Origin: CAYSNP01 sp964432485
GTDB lineage: Bacteria; Bacillota; Clostridia; Christensenellales; DTU072
DNA: 32,226 bases
Assembly (NCBI GenBank): GCA_964432485.1
Contig: CAYSNP010000020.1
Coordinates: 1 to 32,226, forward strand
Direction of reading: 5' to 3'
Shown: one piece after another, positions 23,598 through 30,252 of the stretch
Position numbering within the stretch: position 1 is the stretch's first letter
Layout: each line of letters begins with the position of its first letter
Translations under genes and position numbers: made by a program
Notes under the pieces: model-generated
What the model was told of the DNA's origin: nothing
The model's database searches: none
Seen by the model: the letters and a program-made list of their open reading frames with translations, nothing else

Positions 23598-25826
23598 ATG
23601 AAGTATTATAACAGGGAATACGGTTTTAAAGGGCGTCCTCCTTTTTTCAAAGATTTTTTCGAGGTTAATGATACAGGCCCTCGAATTAATATTAGCAATT
23701 TTCCTTGGGACAGTATGGTAGGTTACGGCTTGCATTATAGCGAAAAAGCGGGTGTAGCGCTAATAGGTAAGCGAGGCAGCGTTTGGGGTGCTAAAATTAT
23801 TTGCTTGCAAAGAGGCAAATGGGTGGAGCACCAATATGTAACCGACTTAAAAGACGAATATTTTACCATAGGCAGCGACAATAAGTTTGCATATTTTACA
23901 GTAGGTGAGGTTGCCGCCAGTATTGTAGCTTATAAAAAAAGTGCGCTGGTAATGAGCCTTTCGGCAATAAAGGATACCAAAGTCAGGGTCGCCTTTTATC
24001 CCATTGTGCCCGATGATGGGCAGCTAAGTGTGCAAAATAATATAGTCAACGGAGTGGCCAGCGCAAGAGCGGTAGTTAAGGGCGAGATAGTTGCCAAAGA
24101 TTATGATGTGGAGTTTAGGGACCGATATGAGGTAGTTTTGGATGACAAAAAGGCAAAAAAGGAATATTTCTTTGCCAAAAGCTATAACCGTACTACAATA
24201 GCTTCCAACAATAAAAAAGAGGTTGTATTTGAGTTTGAGCTAACCAGCAATGAGCCTCATGCTGTAATATTTTTAGAAGTTGACGAAAAAAATACCTTTG
24301 ACAATGTACCCACCTTAAACGAATTAAATGCGGGCATTAGCAGAGAAGAAATTTTGTTTTCAACAGAAAAAATTAACGGTACGGGTATTTTAGGGGGCAA
24401 TATCAGCAAAATTGTAAGCAATTGCTGCGCCAATCGCATTTACGACCCTTATATAATGGAAAGTATATTTGTAGAAAATAGAGAAATCCCCAATTTTTAT
24501 TACAATTTTGACCCTACCCAAATGGCTACGGGAGCGGTAATTGCCAGTTTGCTTGGGCAGCATAAAAGTGCGCTTGCACAAAGCGAAGCATCTTGTGCAG
24601 ATAAAATTATGGGGGCGCTTGCAAGCTGGATTATCTATATGCGCACCAGAGATAAAGAGGTGATACTAAAAACATTGCCCACTATTCTTTCTAATTTTAT
24701 TCCCAACGGTGAGCTTGCGCTTGCCGACCCTCTTACCAAAAGAGAAATAGCATATAAGCAAGACAGCTCTCCGCTTAAAGAAATTAAGGCGGAGCAAGCT
24801 TATAGCTTGGATTACTCTTGCTATAAATTAATTGCTTTCGAAGTAGCTTATAAAATGGCACAAGCAGTGGGGGATACTGCGCTTGCCGCTGCTTTTAAGG
24901 AGTTTCACAGCGAGCTAAAAGGCAATATCAATGACAAACTTTACAATAAAAAATTAGGCATGTATATGGATAGGTATTTGAGCGGAGAAAGTGTGCCTTT
25001 TTACGGAGCAACCAACTTTTTGCCCCTTACTGCGGGCGTAATTGACAATTTGGAAAGGCTGGAGCATGTAATACAAAACTTAAAAGACCCCAATAGATTC
25101 TTTGGTGAGTTTATGCTGCCCACCATTTCTAAAAACAATATTTACTATGGCAAGAAGCCTTCCGGCTTTACCTTAGAGCATAGCGAGCCTTATAGGGGTT
25201 ACAGAGGCGAAATTGTACCTTTTATCAATTACTTGATTTACCTTGGACTGCTGCGCTACGGGGTATGCGATTTGCGAGCAGAGCTTGCTGCGTCCTCTTG
25301 CAAACTTTGGCAAAGGGAGTTTGATGCGCATAAGGCTGTGCCTGCCACCTTTTTACCTACCTCAAAAGGAGCAAAACAGGTAAATAATGTATTATCCGGC
25401 AATCTAATGGGGCTTTTGGGTGTTGAAGAGTTGATAGGGGCAGAGTATTTTAGAGAGGACCTACGGCCAGCATTGCACTTCGGCACTCTTGCAAAAGATG
25501 ATGCAGGCATTGCCAATTGCAAGATTTGGGGCTATAATTTTACTGTAAATTCTGGCGAAAAGGTCACTTTTTTGCAAGTGGGAGACAAAGAAGTTATCAG
25601 AGGCAAAGGCGGTAAATTCACTATCCGCAATTTGGTAATCAATCCCAATGGCATAGAGTTTTATGTACTTGCAAGTGCAGATATTATCTTTGATATTAGT
25701 TTGCCGATTTTTCCCGGTATTGAGCAAGAGGAGCAAAATTACAATTTTAATGTGGAAAAGGGCAAAACAATGATAATTATTGACTCTCATAAAGTTAAGC
25801 CAATACGCAATAAAATAAGTAATTAA
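23598..25826 (+). CDS. putative (alpha/alpha)6-barrel glycoside hydrolase, GH63/GH37-like
   Basis: This 742-residue protein has no signal peptide and so acts in the cytosol. The N-terminal ~250 residues look beta-rich. The middle has features of six-hairpin glycosidases: AYSLDYSCYKLIAFEVAYKMAQAVGD near 400, YNKKLGMYMDR, then EPYRGYRGEIVPFINYLIYLGLLRYG, which resembles the YWRGPVW-NY segment of GH63, trehalase and MGH1-like enzymes. A short beta domain ends it. The substrate is unknown. The Trp of the WRG segment is replaced, so activity is uncertain. GGAGG lies 10 bases before the ATG. It separates rng from rplU. Confidence 0.55.
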   Translation: MKYYNREYGFKGRPPFFKDFFEVNDTGPRINISNFPWDSMVGYGLHYSEKAGVALIGKRGSVWGAKIICLQRGKWVEHQYVTDLKDEYFTIGSDNKFAYFTVGEVAASIVAYKKSALVMSLSAIKDTKVRVAFYPIVPDDGQLSVQNNIVNGVASARAVVKGEIVAKDYDVEFRDRYEVVLDDKKAKKEYFFAKSYNRTTIASNNKKEVVFEFELTSNEPHAVIFLEVDEKNTFDNVPTLNELNAGISREEILFSTEKINGTGILGGNISKIVSNCCANRIYDPYIMESIFVENREIPNFYYNFDPTQMATGAVIASLLGQHKSALAQSEASCADKIMGALASWIIYMRTRDKEVILKTLPTILSNFIPNGELALADPLTKREIAYKQDSSPLKEIKAEQAYSLDYSCYKLIAFEVAYKMAQAVGDTALAAAFKEFHSELKGNINDKLYNKKLGMYMDRYLSGESVPFYGATNFLPLTAGVIDNLERLEHVIQNLKDPNRFFGEFMLPTISKNNIYYGKKPSGFTLEHSEPYRGYRGEIVPFINYLIYLGLLRYGVCDLRAELAASSCKLWQREFDAHKAVPATFLPTSKGAKQVNNVLSGNLMGLLGVEELIGAEYFREDLRPALHFGTLAKDDAGIANCKIWGYNFTVNSGEKVTFLQVGDKEVIRGKGGKFTIRNLVINPNGIEFYVLASADIIFDISLPIFPGIEQEEQNYNFNVEKGKTMIIIDSHKVKPIRNKISN

Positions 25827-25889
25827 AAGAAAACAAGTAAGTTTTTAATAAATATTCCAATAATTAATATCAATCTATTATATTTTTTC

Positions 25890-25918
25890 TTGCAATTGTT
25901 ATGCAAATATGATAAATT
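25890..25918 (+). promoter_or_regulatory. possible promoter of the rplU operon
   Basis: TTGCAA (25890-25895) and TAAATT (25913-25918) are 17 bp apart; TATGAT at 25908-25913 is an alternative -10 with a poor -35. The gap from 25827 is AT-rich and otherwise empty. Confidence 0.35.
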
Positions 25919-25947
25919 AGAAAGACCGCTTAATAAAGGCTAAAAAG

Positions 25948-25980
25948 TGGCAAGAGCCCGCCTGACTTAGCGAGTCTTGG
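25948..25980 (+). ncRNA. probable L21 leader hairpin (autoregulatory)
   Basis: CAAGA (25951-25955) can pair with TCTTG (25975-25979), and GACT (25964-25967) with AGTC (25973-25976), giving a bulged hairpin just ahead of the rplU ribosome binding site (GGAGG at 25985-25989). Low-GC Gram-positives carry an L21 leader RNA in this position. I match it by place and shape only. Confidence 0.45.
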
Positions 25981-25995
25981 GATAGGAGGCAAAGA

Positions 25996-26304
25996 ATGTA
26001 CGCAATTTGCGAATCGGGCGGCAAGCAATACAAGGTTAGCCAGGGCGATATTATCAAAGTTGAAAGGTTAGCGGCAGAGCTTGGCGACAAAATCAAGCTG
26101 GATGTGCTTATGCTTGGCGGCGAAGATACTGTTGTTGGCAATCCAAAAGTTGCGGGCGCTTATGCCCTTGCGGAAGTTACCTATATAGGTAAAGGCGAAA
26201 AGATAAATATCTTTAAGTACAAGGCAAAAAAGAACATTCGTAAAAGGCAAGGCCACAGGCAACCTTTTACAGAGCTTAAAATTGTAGAAATAGTTGCAAA
26301 ATGA
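25996..26304 (+). CDS. rplU: 50S ribosomal protein L21
   Basis: L21 is a structural protein of the large subunit that binds 23S rRNA. The 102 residues begin MYAICESGGKQYKVSQGD and end in the conserved basic KKNIRKRQGHRQPFT stretch, the family's rRNA-binding signature. It is followed by prp and rpmA, the standard Firmicute order, with an ATGA overlap into prp. Confidence 0.97.
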   Translation: MYAICESGGKQYKVSQGDIIKVERLAAELGDKIKLDVLMLGGEDTVVGNPKVAGAYALAEVTYIGKGEKINIFKYKAKKNIRKRQGHRQPFTELKIVEIVAK

Positions 26305-26633
26305 TTGTAGCCAAATACTCTAAGGTGCAAGGCCATATCGTTTGGGCGCAGATAAAAGGACATGCTTTTAGCGGCTCGGGCGAATATGATATGGTATGCG
26401 CCGCAGTATCAGCTATAACACAAACCGCACTTTTGGGTCTCAAAAATATAGCTAATGCAGACCCAAAGTACCAAGTTAGGGATGGTTACCTCTCAATTAG
26501 GATAGATGGCACAAAGAAGGACAAACTAAGCGAAACAGATACAATCCTATATACTATGCTAGAGGGGCTTAAAGATTTGGCAGTCGGTTATCCTAATTAT
26601 ATAAGACTGGAGGAAGAGGAAAATGTTCATTAA
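26301..26633 (+). CDS. prp: Prp, ribosomal-processing cysteine protease (YsxB family)
   Basis: Prp removes the N-terminal extension of L27 in Firmicutes, a step needed for ribosome function. The 110 residues show the catalytic pair His21 (IKGHA) and Cys33 (YDMVCAAVS) in the family spacing. It lies between the genes for L21 and L27, and its L27 target here has the expected cleavable N-terminus. It overlaps rpmA by 11 bases, so enzyme and substrate are made together. Confidence 0.94.
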   Translation: MIVAKYSKVQGHIVWAQIKGHAFSGSGEYDMVCAAVSAITQTALLGLKNIANADPKYQVRDGYLSIRIDGTKKDKLSETDTILYTMLEGLKDLAVGYPNYIRLEEEENVH

Positions 26634-26904
26634 ATTACAGTTGTTTGCTCATAAGAAAGGGATGGGCAGCACACGAAACGGTAGAGATAGTAAAAGCAAA
26701 AGGCTGGGCATAAAAAGAGCTGACGGTCAATTTGTGCTTGCCGGTAATATATTAATGCGTCAAAGGGGTACTAAAATTCATCCCGGTACTAATGTGGGCA
26801 GAGGCAAGGACGATACTCTTTTTGCACTTATTGACGGTGTTGTAAAGTTTGAAAGATACGGTAAAAGCAGGAAGCAAGTCAGCGTTTATGCTCAAGAAGC
26901 GTAA
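26623..26904 (+). CDS. rpmA: 50S ribosomal protein L27 with Prp-cleaved N-terminal extension
   Basis: L27 reaches the peptidyl transferase centre with its N-terminus. The 93 residues begin MFIKLQLFA and continue HKKGMGSTRNGRDS. The first nine residues match the Firmicute extension cut by Prp after Phe-Ala, exposing His10. The remainder (GTKIHPGTNVGRGKDDTLFA) is typical L27. In most relatives obg follows; here the next gene is a DNA glycosylase 48 bases away. Confidence 0.97.
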   Translation: MFIKLQLFAHKKGMGSTRNGRDSKSKRLGIKRADGQFVLAGNILMRQRGTKIHPGTNVGRGKDDTLFALIDGVVKFERYGKSRKQVSVYAQEA

Positions 26905-26952
26905 CTAATGTTTTCATCTTTTTGCCTAAAAACCTAACTCTAACAATATTAA

Positions 26953-27798
26953 ATGGATTTTTATACGCAAGGTAACAGAATTATTGTAGAGGATACCAGT
27001 AATTTTGTATTATCTCATATTTTAGAAAGTGGACAGGTTTTTAGATATACACGCTTGCCAGATTGTTACCAATTAATAACAAAAAATCTTATTTGCATAT
27101 TGAAATCAGAAGCAAAGCGTGTTATAATAGAGAGCAACAATAATAATTACTTTATAAAGTACTTTGATTTGCATAATAATTACACTCACATTAAGGAGGA
27201 ACTTGCCAAATTTTCCTTAATGCGAGATGCCATAAGCTACGGTTATGGGATACGAATCCTGGGTCAATGGGAGCTGGAAGTAATAATTTCCTTTATTATC
27301 TCTAGCAATAACAACATTGGCAGGATTCAGAAGATTATAGAGAATATTTGTGCAAGTCTTGGCAAGGACATGGGTGGATGGCACGCCTTTCCTACCCTTG
27401 AACAGCTAAGCGAAGCGGACACGGATTTCTTTATAAAAGCAGGCGCAGGATATAGAGCACCTTTTTTAGTAAAAGCAATAGCAGATATTAACAATGGGGC
27501 TCTAAAAGATATAGACAAGGATACCACCGAGCTTGCAAGAGCATCATTAATGCAGCTTGCAGGCATAGGGCGCAAAGTAGCTGATTGCATTTTACTGTTT
27601 GCTTATGGGCGGTACGAAGTTTTTCCTGTGGATACTTGGCTGGATAAAGCATATTGCCATCTAATAGGAAAAGAAGGACGCACCAGAGCAGAGATGAGTG
27701 CAGAGCTAGCAGGTATCTTTGGCAAATATGCAGGGTATGCACAACAATATCTGTTTTATTTTTACAGAAAAACATATAAAAATATGGAGGACGAATAA
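26953..27798 (+). CDS. 8-oxoguanine DNA glycosylase (OGG type)
   Basis: This base-excision enzyme has 281 residues. The N-terminal OGG domain shows LESGQVFRY, like the CGQCFRW of relatives, then ISSNNNIGRI. The helix-hairpin-helix is LAGIGRKVADCI with the catalytic Lys208, followed by the Asp227 of FPVDTW. The Lys points to a bifunctional glycosylase/AP lyase, unlike AlkA. No ribosome binding site is evident before ATG 26953, an exception here. The stop shares one base with the next start. Confidence 0.88.
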   Translation: MDFYTQGNRIIVEDTSNFVLSHILESGQVFRYTRLPDCYQLITKNLICILKSEAKRVIIESNNNNYFIKYFDLHNNYTHIKEELAKFSLMRDAISYGYGIRILGQWELEVIISFIISSNNNIGRIQKIIENICASLGKDMGGWHAFPTLEQLSEADTDFFIKAGAGYRAPFLVKAIADINNGALKDIDKDTTELARASLMQLAGIGRKVADCILLFAYGRYEVFPVDTWLDKAYCHLIGKEGRTRAEMSAELAGIFGKYAGYAQQYLFYFYRKTYKNMEDE

Positions 27799-28367
27799 TG
27801 AACAAACCAAAACTGGCCATACTTGCTGATATAGCCTGGCTCAAGATTACTTGTGAGGGTTTTCAAAAGTTAATGGAGGGCATAGAAAGGGATTTTGAAG
27901 TTGTTTATTGCAAGTTTTATAGCTATGTAGCAAAAAGGAACAGAGATTTTAACGAGTACATAGCGGCTAAGGGGTATGAGGCTGTAACACCAATAGCAAG
28001 TCGCCGCCGCAACCGTCTTGATACCCGCCAAATTATAGATGCTACCGAAATAGCTAACTCTAGCACAATAGACGCAATAGCTTTTTCTTTTGGAGAGGGG
28101 GACATTATTCCTATCACCAGTTATCTTAAACTAAAGGGGAAAGACGTCTTCTTGATAGATTTTGAGGAAAATAAATATCAAGACAACTTTACGGGCTTTA
28201 TCCAAGTTCCTGAGCAATTTCGTAAGCAAGGGTATGCGGCTCCTACCAAAAAAATGCCTAAAGCAGTTAAAAAGGCAGAGTCGCCAAAAAGACAAGAAAG
28301 CGTATATGTACGAGATGCGCGCAGGATATTAGAAGGCAGCGATATTCTTTCTAAATATAGGCGTTAA
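27798..28367 (+). CDS. NYN-domain (LabA-like, PIN-fold) protein
   Basis: This 189-residue protein begins KLAILADIAWL, where Asp11 would be the first metal-binding acid of a PIN-like NYN ribonuclease domain. It continues with RRNRLDTRQIIDATEI and AIAFSFGEGDIIPITSYLKLKGKDVFLIDF, matching the conserved core (D.D....A...SGDGDF.P...L...G). Residues 147-185 form a basic Lys/Arg-rich tail that may bind nucleic acid. GGAGG precedes the ATG. It is probably an RNA-processing nuclease, but the substrate and activity are not known. The first acid sits in ADIAW, without the usual Asn. Confidence 0.65.
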   Translation: MNKPKLAILADIAWLKITCEGFQKLMEGIERDFEVVYCKFYSYVAKRNRDFNEYIAAKGYEAVTPIASRRRNRLDTRQIIDATEIANSSTIDAIAFSFGEGDIIPITSYLKLKGKDVFLIDFEENKYQDNFTGFIQVPEQFRKQGYAAPTKKMPKAVKKAESPKRQESVYVRDARRILEGSDILSKYRR

Positions 28368-28405
28368 TGCTAAATAAGGACAGCTTATTACAGACAGTTA
28401 CTACG

Positions 28406-28433
28406 GGCGGCTTAATCTTTTTGCCGCCTTTAT
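28406..28433 (+). terminator. terminator after the NYN gene
   Basis: GGCGGC (28406-28411) pairs with GCCGCC (28423-28428) around an 11-nt loop, then TTTATTAT. The stem is strong but the tail is imperfect. Confidence 0.6.
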
Positions 28434-28449
28434 TATCATAAAGGAGTAT

Positions 28450-28495
28450 AAAAGGGATACGGATAATTTTGGGAGCGGCTCGGCTATCCCCTTTT
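28450..28495 (+). terminator. second, branched hairpin, terminator or structured RNA
   Basis: AAAAGGGATA (28450-28459) pairs with TATCCC-C-TTTT (28485-28495, one bulged C). Inside it GAG (28473-28475) pairs with CTC (28479-28481). It ends in TTTT and immediately precedes a -35 box. It could be a tandem terminator or a small structured RNA; no known family is recognised. Confidence 0.4.
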
Positions 28496-28496
28496 A

Positions 28497-28525
28497 TTGA
28501 CAAGCAAAACTTAATTTGTTAATAT
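28497..28525 (+). promoter_or_regulatory. promoter of the coiled-coil pseudo-ABC gene
   Basis: A perfect TTGACA (28497-28502) and TAATAT (28520-28525) are 17 bp apart. The start site near 28532 favours the ATG at 28556 over the GTG at 28541. Confidence 0.6.
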
Positions 28526-28555
28526 AGATTCTAGAAAAAAGTGCAGGTTTACAGG

Positions 28556-30085
28556 ATGACGCTAAGCGAAAGATACAAGTTATCGACAGAAATTACCAAT
28601 AAGGTGCGAAGGGAAAGGAGGCTAAAGCCTTCCCCTGCAGTTCCTGCTAAATTGCAGCACCTTTTGTATGAACAGGTAGAGCCCGAGGAGTTCTTTACAG
28701 GTGCACAACAAAGTCAAGGCAGCGATATTCCCTTTTGGTGGGAGCGGGCTATCCCTTTAAGTCTTTCCAAAAGAGAACATAAAAAAGAACTTGCTAAACA
28801 AGCACAAATCAATCGTGACCTAGAGCGGCAAAGTGAAGAAATTCAAAAAGCTACCCATACCTATATTGCAAAAATTCAAGAAACGGAGCAAGAATTTGCC
28901 GAGCGTATCAATCGCAATGAGGAGCTTATTGAGCTAAAACATCAAGAGCTGGAAAATTTGCAAAAAAGACAAGAAGAAGAGTATAAACATGCTTTTTACG
29001 AGTTAGAATTGCAATTGCAAAAAGAGCGGCAAGCGCGCCAAATCAGACAACAGCAGGCAAAAGGGTTAAAGAGCACCGAGCAACTAAAACAAGAAATAAG
29101 CGAAAGAGAAGCGCAGTTTGCTCAAAAGCTGGCAAGATTAACCGATGAGGTAGAAAAGCTAAAAGCAGAAAACTTGCTGATTCAACAAGAAATAAACTTA
29201 CTTGCGGCAAACGAAGGAGTGAGCGCCGAGTTTATTACTTTTACTAAAAATGGGCTGATTTATTCGATAAAAGCAGAAAAAGCACAAGGCGGCACAGCAC
29301 CTTTTGAGCAAGCTATAAGGATAGCTTATGGTGCAAAGGTGCGTCCTACAGAAGAAGTTGTAAAAGAAGAAAAGCCTTTAGAGCGCATTGTTATTCCTAA
29401 GGATGACAAATGGTATAATGATTCGGAATATGTACCGTATAAAAAGGATTACCGACGAATAAATGCTAACAATTTGTTAGAAGTTAAAGATTTATGGGTT
29501 TATGACCAAAATAACTATGCTTGGCTAAGCTATATCAATTTCTTTTTGCGTCCTGAGAAAAAAAGTGTGATTTTTGGCGCAAGAGAGGACCATACAGCTA
29601 TCCTATATGATGCACTAATGGGCAGCCTGCAGCAAGGATTCTATATGCCCTCGGGCATTATCAGCTTATTTGGACAGGAAGCAAATGCAGGTATTGGACT
29701 CAATCCCAAATTAAATACTTTGCAGGAAATGTTGCAGTTAATAAACAATATAGATAAAAAAACATTAAAGGCAGCCTTGCCAAAGAAACTTTTGAGCGCA
29801 GGGCTGCAGTCTTTGCTTTTAGCATTTGAAATAGAATTGCATGCGCTTTTAAGAACTGATATAAAAAAAGTAAGCAACTCCGAAAAACAAGCACTTGCCC
29901 TTTGTTTAACTTTTTTGCACAAAAAAGAGGTTACCATACTTAACGAACCTACCGCTTATTTAGAGCATAGACAAAGAGAAGCTCTGATAGAAATAATAAA
30001 CTCTAATCCATCCGCTATGCTGATATTGACCTCAGACGAAATGCTTGCTACCAATATAAAGGGTGCGTTTGCTTTTGCAATTTAA
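28556..30085 (+). CDS. coiled-coil protein with degenerate ABC ATPase domain, unknown function
   Basis: I do not recognise this 509-residue protein as a named family. Residues ~70-215 are a long charged Gln/Glu/Lys-rich coiled coil. The C-terminal ~200 residues follow the outline of an ABC ATPase: LLEVKDLWVYD at the domain start, a P-loop position reading GAREDHT (341-347) where GxxGxGK is expected, a signature-like VSNSEKQALAL (439-449), Walker B VTILNEP with Asn463 for Asp, and LTSDE where the switch His belongs. ATP hydrolysis looks impossible. It has no membrane segment or signal. It stands alone with its own promoter. I chose ATG 28556; the GTG at 28541 adds five residues. Confidence 0.7.
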   Translation: MTLSERYKLSTEITNKVRRERRLKPSPAVPAKLQHLLYEQVEPEEFFTGAQQSQGSDIPFWWERAIPLSLSKREHKKELAKQAQINRDLERQSEEIQKATHTYIAKIQETEQEFAERINRNEELIELKHQELENLQKRQEEEYKHAFYELELQLQKERQARQIRQQQAKGLKSTEQLKQEISEREAQFAQKLARLTDEVEKLKAENLLIQQEINLLAANEGVSAEFITFTKNGLIYSIKAEKAQGGTAPFEQAIRIAYGAKVRPTEEVVKEEKPLERIVIPKDDKWYNDSEYVPYKKDYRRINANNLLEVKDLWVYDQNNYAWLSYINFFLRPEKKSVIFGAREDHTAILYDALMGSLQQGFYMPSGIISLFGQEANAGIGLNPKLNTLQEMLQLINNIDKKTLKAALPKKLLSAGLQSLLLAFEIELHALLRTDIKKVSNSEKQALALCLTFLHKKEVTILNEPTAYLEHRQREALIEIINSNPSAMLILTSDEMLATNIKGAFAFAI

Positions 30086-30191
30086 CTCTTTTACAATTTC
30101 CATAATTCAAAGGTATTAGATTCCGCACTTTTGTGCCTTGCAAAGACAGTATCGAACATATATCGTTAGTGTAAAATTTGGTATGCTTCTA

Positions 30192-30220
30192 TTGAAATAA
30201 TTATATTTTTATGCTAATAT
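30192..30220 (+). promoter_or_regulatory. promoter of the phosphoesterase gene
   Basis: TTGAAA (30192-30197) and TAATAT (30215-30220) are 17 bp apart, with TGC before the -10. The gap from 30086 otherwise holds only a 4-bp GCAC/GTGC hairpin near 30126, without a T-run. Confidence 0.5.
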
Positions 30221-30252
30221 GAATTATATTCAACATTTTTAAGGAGATTGTG

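Noticed and set aside
30100..30150. Terminator after the coiled-coil gene
   Set aside because: GCAC-TTTT-GTGC is a 4-bp stem without a following T-run.
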